The position numbers and the translations under genes are program-made. From NCBI RefSeq assembly GCF_046630445.1, contig NC_092340.1:38502501-38566500 (forward strand): a DNA stretch of 64,000 nt, read 5' to 3'. Source of the stretch: Rutidosis leptorrhynchoides. Taxonomy: Eukaryota; Streptophyta; Magnoliopsida; Asterales; Asteraceae. The notes below the pieces were generated by a model that ran no database searches, had not been told where the DNA came from, and saw nothing but the letters and a program-made list of their open reading frames with translations. Below are positions 1 to 12,700 of the stretch, one piece after another (position 1 is the stretch's first letter; every line of letters begins with the position of its first letter).

Positions 1-462
1 ACCTCGAAAAAGACCGAATCATCAAGAAAATATTTTCTTGATATGTTTAGAGGTTAAATAGAATGAAAGAGTTATGTAACATGGTTCATGATGAGGGTAT
101 GATCTGTGAACCTTTATCACGTTCCATTAGAAACTCAACATGACTTACTGTAATATAATAACATTGATCAAGTGTCATTATATTATACTAACTCATGCTT
201 CAATTCCCAACACTACTTCAAAAACATCCATTTTTCAAAATTTTCAAAAAATAGAAACTAAAATAGTTTCTTTTATGATGTAACACAGATAGCGCGAAGA
301 GATAAATGATTTTAGATAAGAATAGTTATGAAAATATCTTCAGAAATATGGAGGATATTTATAATAGAAGATACGATGATATCTTAGAATTTCTAATATC
401 AGAGGATGATGCGGAAAATCTGTATGTGAAGGTTTAGAATAAGAAGTAAGGTTCTTACTAAT

Positions 463-682
463 GGTTTCAGCAGACACTGAATCATTTGGATTCTATGAAG
501 GTAGATTTCGTTCTTGTGATTTGTCTACAGCTTCCTTCATACTTTGCTCAACCCGTTTTCCATTTCCAAACCTTCTCTTTTTCTGTGATTTTCCAACACA
601 CTACTCTTTATCATCAAACTTTCGACTGTTAAATTCGTTTACAGTTTTTGCTGCTTCATCAGCATTTTTCCAAAATTCGGAG
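463..682 (-). pseudogene. poly(A)-binding protein gene fragment (RRM3-RRM4 linker)
   Basis: Minus-strand translation gives NADEAAKTVNEFNSRKFDDKE, then VGKSQKK, then EQSMKEAVDKSQ and NPNDSVSAET. These match, in order, the end of RRM3, the linker and the start of RRM4 of plant cytoplasmic poly(A)-binding proteins (family pattern NFENADEAA..KFDDKEWYVGKAQKK...RFEQSMKEAADK..NLYIKNLDDSVSDE). The frame carries stops (after KFDDKE and after NLPS) and a one-base shift at its start, so it is a dead fragment. No RRM sequence is seen on either side. It lies inside element A in the sense direction of A. Confidence 0.75.
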
Positions 683-753
683 AACTAGTTTCGTAGTTTG
701 GGGTGTTTTTCAGAAACTTCACATTCGAAGTATGTAAGTCTAGAAGATAGATG

Positions 754-754
<1 letters not shown>

Positions 755-842
<88 letters not shown>
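755..842. repeat. (TA)n microsatellite
   Basis: About 44 uninterrupted TA units. The Tyr-Ile frames across it on both strands are artefacts of the repeat. Confidence 0.98.
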
Positions 843-843
<1 letters not shown>

Positions 844-1650
844 CTGTTGTCGTAGAAAATGCTGCGAGATTCAAAATACTGATTGCTAATTCTCGGTGGT
901 TGGTATGGAAATTATTGTTACAAGATGTGGATGAATACATGATAGGATTTCAATGAGTATAAGGATTTTTCGAAAGGTCAAGGATTATTAAAGTTGTTTG
1001 GTAAATTTACTGCTAATGTGGTGGAACATGAAAGGTTCCCCAGTAACAAAACGTATATATCAAGGTTACAATAAGGCTTATTCTGAAAAGTTGAAGTTGT
1101 CTGGTTGGAAGTGTGATAAAACTGGATACTTTGAAAAGAAATTACAAGATTATTTTCGATAATAACAATGCTAAAGGATCTTTCACCGTTTTGAAGTCTA
1201 AGTATAGCTTTGAAAGATGTAGAGATCTAAGAATGATATCACTTGTTAAATCTTGACTTGGATTCTGCTATGTCAATATCAGAATATGTAATTGAATTTG
1301 TATGGAAACGATTGTATATCACCGTGAGCATAGTTAATAATTTTTGAATCAAAGTTGAAGAATGTATAGTGTAACATATTAATTGCGAACTTATATATTT
1401 CTCGGGTATTACCTACCCGTTAAAGATTTCACAATTAATACTTTGTACAAAAGAATTTTTATTATCGTCTTTATGAAAATATATGTATGTATATTTTCTT
1501 CAGATGTAACACAGATTTAATGAGTTAATATCATATTAAGCTCATTTAATTTTCGGCTTGACTTAGAAATGATTAATCTCTAAAACATTAAAGATTACAT
1601 AATCTTTGCGGAGTATTTTGCTAATGTAATCGATACTTCATTATTTATTC

Positions 1651-2217
1651 TTATTGATATTCCTCGGTGAAGGATGTTGGTGCTCGTGGAACAGATTGTG
1701 AAGTTGAGGTTTGCGATGCGGATGTTGTTGGTGGTGGTAATGGTACTGTTGGTGTTGTTGTCGGTGGTACTGTTGATGCCGGTGATGCTGCTGGTGCTTG
1801 TAACCTTTGCACCATATTCTCCAAAGCCACTATCCGAGCGCGAAGCTCGTTGACTTCTTCTACTACACCGGGATGATTGGCGGTTCGGACGAGCGGATGA
1901 ATAAGATCCAAAATTTGAGATAGTATATTATCGTGACGAGATACTCTGGAAATGAGAGAGAAAATGGTGTCTCGAACAGGTTCGCCGGTAAGTGCTTCAG
2001 GTTCTTCGCCAAGAGGGTAATGTGGTGGATGGAAGGGATCGCCTTCTTCTTGTCTCCAATAATTAAGTAAGCTACGAACCCATCCCCAATTCATCCAGAA
2101 TAGATGATGGCTAATTGGTTGATCCATTCCAGTTACACTGTCTTCGGAATTCAGGTGAATATCCATATCGGAATAGCTGTCAGAGTTTAAGGAATTTGAA
2201 CTAGATACGGGATCCAT
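1651..2217 (-). CDS. leader ORF of element A, 188 aa, unknown function
   Basis: An open frame of 188 residues starts about 380 bases after the primer site, where gag would normally begin. The N-terminal 45 residues are Ser/Asp rich. Residues 45-110 hold aromatic and Pro-rich stretches (FWMNWGW, DPFHPPHYP). Residues about 118-140 look like a short coiled coil (VVEEVNELRARIVALENMVQRL), and the tail is Pro/Thr/Ser rich. There is no zinc knuckle, protease or polymerase motif. It may be an extra ORF or a diverged Gag N-terminus. Element B has a different acidic ORF at the same place. Confidence 0.6.
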   Translation of the reverse strand: MDPVSSSNSLNSDSYSDMDIHLNSEDSVTGMDQPISHHLFWMNWGWVRSLLNYWRQEEGDPFHPPHYPLGEEPEALTGEPVRDTIFSLISRVSRHDNILSQILDLIHPLVRTANHPGVVEEVNELRARIVALENMVQRLQAPAASPASTVPPTTTPTVPLPPPTTSASQTSTSQSVPRAPTSFTEEYQ

Positions 2218-2586
2218 CTTGTATAAATAGGGAGATGATTTTTGATATGAATTAGATTATAGAATTTAGTTTGGTATTCTTCAATACATAATTTACATAT
2301 GTATATATAATACCAAATTCCATAAATTACGGAGAAATTTTCGGAAGATGTCAGAAAAAGTTTACAGTAACAGATACGCTAAGATATGAATTTTGTCTAT
2401 ACACTATTCATGCAATCAATGCAGTAAAATGTGTCTAGACTAGGAATGATAAGCAGGTAATTTCTGACAAGAAACGATAAGCAAAACTTTTAACATGCAG
2501 ACACGGTCGAAGTCCAGACTTACTAATGCATCCTAACAACTATCAGTTAGACACACTCATGCAAGACCTGGTTCACTAGGACCAAT

Positions 2587-2598
2587 GCTCTGATACCA
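2587..2598 (-). other. primer binding site of A (tRNA-iMet)
   Basis: On the minus strand TGGTATCAGAGC lies 2 bases inside the LTR. This is complementary to the 3' end of plant initiator methionine tRNA and fixes the element's orientation. Confidence 0.9.
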
Positions 2599-2943
2599 AC
2601 TGTGACGATCGCTCCAAATCCATATAGACGAATACGTCATTCATCGATTTCATTGCTAGGTATTTGACCTCTATATGATACGTTTTGTAAACATTGCATT
2701 CTTTTGAAAAGGCACCCCATCAATGAATATTTAAATCAAAGGTTTTCGACATCTGATGATTTTTACATATAGACAATCACCGTAAATAATAGTTTACAAT
2801 AGTACTTCCATTGACAATGCAGTCAAAATAAGATACATGGTGATGATTTTGTGAATGCAACGTTTTCTTGAATAAAGCATGCAAGACTCCATGCACATAG
2901 CTTGTATAACATGTAAGCAAATAGCGGAAGACTTCTAGGGAAC

Positions 2944-3439
2944 CTGAGAATAAACATGCTAACAAGTGTCAACACAAAGGTTGGTGAGTTCATAGTTTTA
3001 GTGTTTCGCATAATCTGTATATAAAAGTGGATCACAAGATTTCAGTTGTTTCATCCAGAAACGTTTATCAATAGATTCTACATAACAGAGCACCCTGGTA
3101 ACTAAGCTTTAACGTTATAATGATAAATACCCCATTCGTTTTAATACACGCAAATCAATGTGTCCTAAACTCAAATAACACAAGTCCGTTAAAAGGCTAG
3201 TGCTCTAGCTTGGACGGGGATGTCAAGCCCTATGGATCCATATACTGTTATTCGCGCCCACCAGTCCATATCCTATGTACTGGCAACTACTAGTTACCAA
3301 AGCTAAGGGATTTTCGGTTCAAACTCAGTGTAGAATTAAGTATGTACTTGTATCCATTGCGTTTAAAATAAATTGCATGTATTCTCAGCCCAAAAATATA
3401 TATTGCAAAAGCAATTAAAAAGGGATCAATGAAACTCAC
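2944..3439 (-). other. candidate LTR intron, element A
   Basis: Donor AAG|GTGAGT and acceptor TTATTCTCAG|GT are 496 nt apart on the minus strand, upstream of the primer site. A CACCAAC...GTTG hairpin precedes the acceptor and CTTCCGC follows it. The same layout is seen in five other LTRs here. Splicing is inferred, not shown. Confidence 0.45.
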
Positions 3440-4221
3440 CTTAGCAGCATATAAAGTCGTTCACCAAAATGTGACCGAAACTCGGATTACCAAATAACCG
3501 TAGATCTCAACCTAGAGAACATATGTTGGTCAATAAATGTCTATCAAGCTAGGTCAGGTCATAGTGTATCACAATCCTAATGCTCGATATCAACATACAA
3601 AAGTTATCCAAAGTCGTTTCAAAAAGTCAATTTTGACAGTTGTTTAACAAAACGAGACATACCTTATATAAGGATTCATTTACTCGGTTAGTAATGTTTA
3701 AAAATCCAATTTATCAATCTCGTAAACAAGTTGTTTAAATCTTAATTGTAAATTCAAAAGCAATTTCAATTAGTGTTAATCATAATTCAGTTGATCATAT
3801 CTTTTAATCCGTTCATCGAAATTATTCGATATCTAAATGAAAAGTTATTGATTTTTTGCCAGCTTTCCAAAAACATGTATATTATATACCTTTTACCAGT
3901 AATATATGTAATTAATTCGTGATTCATTATAAACTGTTTAACGACGAAATTTAGCATACACATATGTATAAATATATATACTCGAGCACTAGACATGGAT
4001 ACGCAATTAATATATAAAAGATAAAATATGAGTGCTTACGTATCAATATTGAGATTCAATATTGTAGGAAAGTACGTAGACGTAATGGAGATGATAAACA
4101 CTAGGTTTGATCCATAAATATACCCCCGAACATTACCCATAATTTTCTTAGCTCTATCCCGCTTGAAAACCATTTTGAAAGTGACACGCTCAAGACCTCG
4201 TCGTAGTATTTTATGTATAAT

Positions 4222-4275
4222 ACTAATTAATAATTAATAATATTAATAATAATAAGATTAATAATAATATTAATC

Positions 4276-4323
<48 letters not shown>

Positions 4324-4334
4324 TAAATAATAAT
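4222..4334. repeat. (AAT)n-rich microsatellite in A LTR
   Basis: Imperfect AAT/TAA trinucleotide repeats with a long uninterrupted run near 4279-4322, inside the LTR of element A. Confidence 0.95.
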
Positions 4335-4419
4335 AATAAATACTTACGGAGTAATATTAATAGTGTGAGAAAACAGAATTGAAATCGTGCAATTTATAGA
4401 ACCTTTTCTGAAAAAGTAC

Positions 4420-4470
4420 CCCATGCGATCGCATGGGATTTGTGCTTCAAGGCCATGCGATCGCATGGCC
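4420..4470. repeat. pair of perfect GC-rich palindromes in A LTR
   Basis: CCCATGCGATCGCATGGG (4420-4437) and GGCCATGCGATCGCATGGCC (4451-4470) are perfect palindromes sharing the core CATGCGATCGCATG. They lie 13 bases apart in very AT-rich DNA. Paired GC-rich motifs also occur in the LTRs of E, F and G. Confidence 0.9.
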
Positions 4471-5420
4471 CTCTGATCCAGTTCACAAACTTTTAACTTT
4501 TTGTTTGTCGACATAATTTTATATAATATATATAATATATTTAATTTATATAATTAATTATATATTATATTAAATTCACATGCATAGTTGACTTGTAATT
4601 TTTGTTCCGATAAGTCGTACGTCATCACTCGACTTATGTCCCGGTTCCGGTTTTTCAAATGTCCTTTCGTACGCTGAGTAAACTTGTATTTTACATTTCG
4701 TGTCACGTACATTTGTCAAAATATAGCCTTAAATTATCCCTAAACTATACCACTCAAAGTATAACTTAAACTTTCGAGTATTTTGATCATTTACTTCTAT
4801 AAATCATCGTCTCGCTATTTGTTAATATATATATAATAACAATTCGTTTTTATGACCAAGTTAATATTATATTTTATCGTATTGTTAAATATATATTTTC
4901 AATATTAATAAACACGTTTTAAAATACATATCGCAAGTTATTCATATATCTAATTCCAACAGTTGATATTCCTTATTATTGTATGTGTCCAAATTACGTT
5001 ATTTAAACAAACACTTTACCATTTATTCCGAATACCGTTAATAATGAATGATTTCCCAAATCAACGTGGACCTTACAACAGAGACCCGTAATAATATCAT
5101 AATCCTTAAGGGACTCAATAATTATCTTTTAATTCAATCGTTTGGCATAATCTTTTAACTCTGTATCTAAATATATCAATCAGATAATCAAACCAATAAG
5201 TTTAATGCACAGTATCATATACTCAACACTTTGTTACGTTTTCAAGTTATGGTATATATATGTATCTATTTACATAAAATTGTTCGCGAATCGTTGAGAA
5301 CAATCAAAAGGTAATTGAATAGTTCAAAATTTTTGAGATTCAACTTTACATACTTTGCTTATCGTGTCGGAAACGTTAAAGATTAAGTTTAAATTTGGTC
5401 AGAAATTTCCGGGTCATCAC

Positions 5421-5528
5421 ATATTCACATACATCATTTATATAGTTATTTACTAAACATAATCTTATTGTCATGATATTTCTATATACTATATATCATA
5501 TATTCACATACATCATTTATATAGTTAT
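5421..5528. repeat. 29-bp direct repeat, 79-bp period
   Basis: ATATTCACATACATCATTTA followed by TATAGTTAT is present at 5421-5449 and again at 5500-5528. The first copy begins at the last base of element A's LTR. Confidence 0.9.
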
Positions 5529-5607
5529 ATACGAAAGGGAACTCGAGCCTGAAATTGAATATAAAAATATAAATAAAAAAAACTTACATATGAATGGATT
5601 TTTATTT
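5422..5607. other. AT-rich DNA between element A and LINE X
   Basis: Apart from the 29-bp repeat I see no gene. This is the left part of the site into which LINE X inserted; its continuation is at 35356. Confidence 0.6.
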
Positions 5608-5992
5608 TTTGTAACAAATATTTTTTTTCGAACAGCAAATTTCATTAGGCTACTAGCAAGACGCTAGAGCAACAAAGAAAAACAACATGATTGCATAGGC
5701 TTTATAAGCCAATTGTACCATTCAATATTATCCTTACTTCTACTAGTTAACTAAGAAAACGAAAACAATCTAATAGAATCAAAAAGTTCTTCCTTTTTCA
5801 CCCTTTTTACCGAAAAATCAAGTCATTCCTGAAACGCCATATGACCCAAACCACCGTAGCCACAATCACTTGAAACCTATCCTTTAGATGGGTTGTCGCA
5901 GCCCACTGATTTATCTATAACAACACCTCGGCCCAATTAGAAAAAAAATGGAAAATCGATTGTTGTCCATAACCTCGCTCGCCTCCAGACTT

Positions 5993-6578
5993 TGTTAAAA
6001 AAGATGAAATCGAATCTACACAATCAGTATACAAGATTGTATACTTTAAATAAATCAGAAACAATTTACTTAATCAATCACTTTAACAATAATCAAAGAT
6101 TACAATACTTTGTTCATCAACTAGATGAAAATAAACCACAAATCCAAACTGAGGATCAAAAATACAGAGAATATTAGTGTGTGTGTGTGTGTGTGTGTTT
6201 TAGAATGAATACAATGAATGAATTTCCAAACCCTAATCTGATGCCTATAACAACCACAAACACCGACACTAAACACACTTTTAAAAAAGACATTCAGGTC
6301 CATGTACATTTAGAAGAAAAAGGAATTGACAGAATTAGCCCCTGAAGTAATAAAACTAAACCCAACTATGTCCCGTCGTTGTATAAGTATAATTTCACCC
6401 CCATACTAGGTATGTTAGCTACTTTTAACTTATACTCGATCCATAAAGGGTTTAGCTCTTCATAATCTTCATGAGTAACTTGATCTTCATGTCAACACTC
6501 CTTCTATACTTGATCCAGAAAACCTGCACAACTAATCATACACTAAGTAACATGCAAATTAGATTGATAATTTCAACA
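5993..6578 (-). repeat. 3' LTR of copia element C
   Basis: The 586-bp copy begins TGTTAAAAAAGATG and ends TTTCAACA on the plus strand. It has a short (GT)n tract near 6177. Its partner is at 34165-34759. Confidence 0.95.
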
Positions 6579-6874
6579 CCCCTCCTCAATCTAATTGCCA
6601 AAACAATCTTTTAAACCAAGAAGATTACACATTTTGTTGTGTTCAAAAGAACACAATCCTTTTGTAAAAACATCAGCTTTATTTTCAGCAGAATTAACCT
6701 TTTTAGTTTGAATAACACCTTTATTTATTTTATCTCTAACAAAATGCAGATCCAAATCAAAATGTTTAGTTTTTTCATGGAAAACAGAATTTGCAGCAAT
6801 CTTGATTGCTGCAGAATTATCAATATGTATTTGAACAGGAATAACACAATTTTTACGAAAATCCTTGAGAACTT

Positions 6875-9768
6875 TTAAGATCCAAATAACCTCACAAGAA
6901 GCATCTGCAAGGCTCTATACTCAGCCTCTGCAGATGATCTAGAAATACAATCTTGCTTCTTACTTTTCCAAGTAAGAAGAGAACCATTCAGAAACAAACA
7001 ATAACCTGTCACAGATTTCATAGCCATAATTCTTTTACCCCAATCAGAATCCACATAACACACAAGATCAGTATCATTACTTTTTCTAATACAAATACCT
7101 TTTCCAGGTGCAGACTTGAGATATCTTAAAACCCTTAATGCACATTATAAATGAGAAACCTTAGGTGCATGCATATATTGACTTAAGACATGAACAGAAT
7201 AAGAGATATCAGGTCTGGTCAGAGTAAGGTATATTAATTTCCCAATCAATCTTTGATATTCAGTGATATTCTTTAGAGGTAAATCATTATGATCATCATT
7301 ATTATTAAACTTGAGATTAGGTTCTATAGGTGTATAAATAAGTTTACAATTCACTAACCCAAACTCAGTTAAAAGATCAAGAGTATATTTTCTTTGAGAT
7401 AAACAAATATTTTTATTTTCTCTAATAACCTCAATTCTCAGAAAATATTTGAGAACTCCTAAATCTTTTATTTGAAATTTAGACTTTAAGAAGTCTTTAA
7501 ACTTGCTAATTTCACATGTATTGTTACCAGTAACAACAATATCATCAACATAAACCAAGATAGCAATAAAGACATCATTATCAGACTTAATAAACAAAGA
7601 ATAGTCATTTAAACTCTGTCTAAAACTATTTTCAATTAAAGCAGAAGACAATTTTTCATTCCATTTTTTGGGTGCTTGCTTTAACCCATGGAGAGATCTT
7701 TTCAATTTACAAACTCTTTTATCATTCTCATTATAATATCCTAATGGTAAAGTCATATAAACACATTCATCAAGATCACCATATAAGAAAGCATTATTGA
7801 TATCAAGCTGAAATAAATCCCAATCATTTTGAACAGCAATATTAATCATACATCTAACAGTAGCCATTTTCACAACTGGTGAAAAAGTCTCATCAAAATC
7901 TATTCCTTCTCTTTGATTATAGCCTTTGACAACTAGCCTGGCTTTGAACCTATCAACTTCACCATTTGATTTATATTTTATTTTATATACCCATTTACAC
8001 CTATAGGTTTTATACCTTCAGGTAATTCAGTTAAATCCCAAGTATCATTTTTAAACAAAGCTTCCATTTCAGTGTTCATAGCATCAATCCAATGTTTGGA
8101 CTTACAAGCCTCCCAATAAGTTGTAGGCTCAACCATCTTATTCAGATTAGTAGACAAACAATAAACATCTTTAGATAAGTTTGAATAATTGGCAAACTTG
8201 TTGATATTATACTTCACTTTACTATTAAGAACAAAGTCAGTAACTAGATGAATCATTTGTGTCATCAACAGACATTGAGTCACTACTACCTTCACTTTGA
8301 TGTTCATTATCTTCCCCTTCATCATTGGGACTTTGAGTATTTTGATTGTCTTTATTTATTTCTTCAAAAAAATTAATTTGACTCAAACATTTTTCAAACT
8401 GCATACCCTCTTTTTTGATTTTAAAAGGAAAAATGGTTTCATAAAATTTAACATCTCTTGACACAAAAAAAACTTTTACTTTCTAAACTATACAACTTAT
8501 ACCCCTTCTTAACAGAAGAGTATCCAAGAAACACACACTTTACAGATCTTTCAGCAAACTTATCTGAGTTATTTAAAATAGTTGAGAAAGCAAGACAACC
8601 AAACACCCTTAAATGGGAAAGATTAGGAACTCTATTATATATAATCTCAAAGGGACATTTTCCATTTAGCAAAGATATAGGGGTCCTGTTAATCAAATAC
8701 ACATCAGTTAGAATACATTCATCCCAAAACCTAAGAGGAATCCCCCTTGAAACATAAGATCTCTTGCAACATTCAGCAAGTGCCTATGTTTCCTTTCAAC
8801 TAACCCATTCTGTTGAGGAGTGTAGGTACATGATGTTTGGTGAACAATACCATTACTTAAAACAAAGTCATTAACCTTTGAATTTACAAATTCTGTACCA
8901 TTATCAGACCTGAAGCATTTGATTGTCCTTTTAAATTGATTTTTGAACAATTAAAATAGATTTTCCAGACACTCAAACACTTCTTCTTTAGATTTAAGTA
9001 AGTATACCCAAACATCTCTTGTAAAATCATCAACAATGGTTAAAAAATATTTAAAACCTCTATGACTTAAAACTTTATATGGTCCCCAAACATCAAGATG
9101 CACTAACTCTCCTAACTCATAAGTTTTATGATTACTATTAGTAAAAGATTTTCTAGTCTGTTTAGCTTTATGACATATATCACAAGGTTTATTAAAATCT
9201 TGTTTGTTAAGATTTAAACTATGTTTTAGACACATTAAAGCTTGCTCAGCTGGGTGACCCAGCCTACAATGCCAAAGATCAACAGAATGCTTATCAACTT
9301 TGGTTATGTTGGAACTACCAACAATACCTTTTTCATTTCCAGTAAGAAAATATAAACCACCACATTGACTACCAGTCACAAGGGTCTTCTTGGACACCAA
9401 GTCCTGGATATAACAAGCAACATTATCAAAACCAACAAACAAGTTGTTATCCCTGACCAAACAATGAACAGATAAAAGACTCACACAATAATCTGGAACA
9501 ACCAAAACATCTTTTAGAAAAATGTCATTTGAAATTTTAAGATTACCAATTTTACTAACTTTAGCTTTGGTCCCATTGGGATGTGAAACAGTTAAATTCA
9601 AGTCACTCACATCAGTGTGAGAAATAAAATTATGAATAGAATTTGTCATGTGTTGGTTAGCTCGAGAATCAATGATCCACTCATAATGAATACTCTCATA
9701 TTGCTTTTATAAAAAATATCAAATTGAGAGTTGAAAAACACATTATAATTCTCAAAATTACCTGCCAT
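6875..9768 (-). pseudogene. copia pol of element C
   Basis: Domains run leftward in copia order. First come the GAG-pre-integrase region (WHCRLGHPAEQAL) and integrase core (LVHLDVWGPYKVLSHRGFKYFLTIVDDFTR in overlapping pieces; HQTSCTYTPQQNGLVERKHR). Then come RVT_2 reverse transcriptase (WDLFQLDINNAFLYGDLDE, KRSLHGLKQAPKKW, the catalytic box YVDD) and RNase H (CYVDSDW..., SRSSAEAEYRAL). Integrase before reverse transcriptase places it in Ty1/copia. It is broken in about six places. Confidence 0.88.
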
Positions 9769-9773
9769 ATTAG

Positions 9774-12700
9774 TGTAGTGACCCGAACTTTTCCATGTTT
9801 ATATATATATTAAATGAAATTGTTATTTACATGATTAAGTGTTTCCAACATGTTAAGCAATCAAACTTGTTAAGACTTTATTAATTGAAATAGGTTTCAT
9901 ATAGACAATTGATCACCCAAGTTGACCGGTGATTCACGAACGTTAAAACTTGTAAAAACTATACGATGACATATATATGGTTATATATATAGTTAACATG
10001 ATTTTATTATAAGTATGTATCTCATTAGGTATTTTAACAACGAGTTATATACATAAAAATGAGACTATTAATTTAAGAAACTCGAAAACGATATATATAA
10101 CGATTATCGTTATAACGTCTTACTAGGTACATATGAATCATATTAAGATATTGATACACTTGGTTAATTATGTTAAATGATAAGTAAATATATTATTAAG
10201 TGTATTAACAATGAAATACATATGTAAAAATAAGACTACTAACTTAATGATTTCGAAACGAGACATATATGTAACGATTATCGTTGTAACGACATTTAAC
10301 TGTATATATATCATACTAAGATATATTATATATCATAATATCATGATAATATAACAATTTAACATCTCATTTATTATAATAAACAATGGGTTAACAACAT
10401 TCAACAAGATCGTTAACCTAAAGGTTTCAAAACAACATTTACATGTAACGACTAACGATGATTAACGACTCAGTTAAAATGTATATACATGTAGTGTTTT
10501 AATATGTATTCATAAACTTTTGAATGACTTCAAGACACTTATCAAAATACTTCTACTTAACAAAAATGCTTACAATTACATCCTCGTTCAGTTTCATCAA
10601 CAATTCTACTCGTATGCACCCGTATTCGTACTCGTACAATACACAGCTTTTAGATGTATGTACTATTGGTATATATACTCCAATGATCAGCTCTTAGTAG
10701 CCCATGTGAGTCACCTAACACATGTGGGAACCATCATTTGGCAACTAGCATGAAATATCTCATAAAATTACAAAAATATGAGTAATCATTCATGACTTAT
10801 TTACATGAAAACAAAATTACATATCCTTTATATCTAATCCATACACCAACGACTAAAAACACCTACAAATACTTTCATTCTTCAATTTTCTTCATCTAAT
10901 TGATCTCTCTCAAGTTCTATCTTCAAGTTCTAAGTGTTCTTCATAAATTCCAAAAGTTCTAGTTTCATAAAATCAAGAATACTTCCAAGATTGCAAGTTT
11001 ACTTCCAAGTTTTCTAAATCCATTCCAAGTAATCATCCAAGATCAAGAAACCTTTGTTACTTACAGTAGGTTATCTTTATAATACAAGGTAATAATCATA
11101 TTCAAACTTTAATTCAATTTATATAACTATAACAATCTTATTTCGAGTGGAAATCTTACTTGAAATTGTTTTCGTGTCATGATTCTGCTTCAAGAACTTT
11201 CAAGCCATCTAAAGATCCTTTGAATCTAGATCTATTTTTATCATTTCCAGTAGGTTTATCCAAGGAACTTGAGGTAGTAATGATGTTCATAACATCATTC
11301 GATTCATACATATAAAGCTATCTTATTCGAAGGTTTAAACTTGTAATCACTAGAACATAGTTTAGTTAATTCTAAGATTGTTCGCAAATAAAAGTTAATC
11401 CTTCTAACTTGACTTTTAAAATCAACTAAACACATGTTATATATCTATATTATATGCTAACTTAATGATTTAAAACCTGGAAACACGAAAAACACCGTAA
11501 AACCGGATTTACGCCGTCGTAGTAACACCGCGGGCTGTTTTGGGTTAGTTAATTAAAAACTATGATAAACTTTGATTTAAAAGTTGTTATTCTGGGAAAA
11601 TGATTTTTATTATGAACATGAAACTATATCCAAAAATTATGGTTAAACTCAAAGTGGAAGTATGTTTTCTAAAATGGTCATCTAGACGTCGTTCTTTCGA
11701 CTGAAATGACTACCTTTACAAAAATGACTTGTAACTTATTTTTCTGACTATAAACCTATACTTTTTCTGTTTAGATTCATAAAATATAGTTCAATATGAA
11801 ACCATAGCAATTTGATTCACTCAAAACGGATTTAAAATGAAGAAGTTATGGGTAAAACAAGATTGGATAATTTTTCTCATTTTAGCTACGTGAAAATTGG
11901 TATCTATTCCAACCATAACTTAATCAACTTGTATTGTATATTATGTAATCTTGAGATACCATAGACACGTATACAATGTTTCGACCTATCATGTCGACAC
12001 ATCTATATATATTTCAGAACAACCATAGACACTCTATATGTGAATGTTGGAGTTAGCTACACAGGGTTGAGGTTGATTCCAAAATATATATAGTTTGAGT
12101 TGTGATCACTACTGAGATACGTATACACTGGGTCGTGGATTGATTCAAGATAATATTTATCAATTTATTTCTGTACATCTAACTGTGGACAACTAGTTGT
12201 AGGTTACTAACGAGGACAGCTGACTTAATAAACTTAAAACATCAAAATATATTAAAAGTGTTGTAAATATATTTTGAACATACTTTGATATATATGTATA
12301 TATTGTTATAGGTTCGTGAATCAACCAGTGGCCAAGTCTTACTTCCCGACGAAGTAAAAATCTGTGAAAGTGAGTTATAGTCCCACTTTTAAAATCTAAT
12401 ATTTTTGAGATGAGAATACATGCAGGTTTTATAAATGATTTACAAAATAGACACAAGTACGTGAAACTACATTCTATGGTTGAATTAACGAAATCGAATA
12501 TGCCCCTTTTTATTAAGTCTGGTAATCTAAGAATTAGGGAACAGACACCCTAATTGACGCGAATCCTAAAGATAGATCTATTGGGCCTAACAAACCCCAT
12601 CCAAAGTACCGGATGCATTAGTACTTTGAAATTTATATCATATCCGAAGGGTGTCCCGGAATGATGGGGATATTCTTATATATGCATCTTGTTAATGTCG

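Larger units (their letters stand above)
277..1516. repeat. 14-bp direct repeats bracketing a 1.2 kb block
   Basis: GATGTAACACAGAT occurs at 277-290 and at 1503-1516. The block between them (291-1502) holds the poly(A)-binding protein fragment, an (AT)n microsatellite and AT-rich sequence without a convincing frame. The pair could be a target-site duplication of an inserted block, or an older internal duplication. Confidence 0.5.
1..5421 (-). mobile_element. Ty3 LTR retrotransposon A, 5' part only
   Basis: A minus-strand Ty3-type element runs off the left edge. Its 5' LTR (2601-5421) is followed leftward by a primer site matching initiator methionine tRNA, a leader ORF (2217-1651), and AT-rich sequence with a host gene fragment. 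Gag and pol are not recognisable in the visible part. Assignment to the chromovirus side of Ty3 is inferred from LTR motifs shared with elements B-G and from the leader layout shared with B. Age cannot be estimated because the second LTR is outside the window. Confidence 0.8.
2601..5421 (-). repeat. 5' LTR of element A
   Basis: On the plus strand it reads TGTGACGATC at the left and GGGTCATCACA at the right, so the LTR has TGTGA...TCACA inverted ends. It abuts the primer site with the usual 2-base gap. At about 2.8 kb it is long but normal for Tekay-like chromoviruses. It contains an (AAT)n stretch, two perfect GC-rich palindromes (4420-4470) and the candidate LTR intron (3439-2944). Confidence 0.85.

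Noticed and set aside
740-940. Tyr-Ile repeat frames on both strands
   Set aside because: They are translations of the (TA)n microsatellite, not genes.
11940-12200. A possible stem-loop array in the B LTR like that of G
   Set aside because: Single short inverted repeats such as TCGAC...GTCGA are present, but no repeated flanks or regular units.
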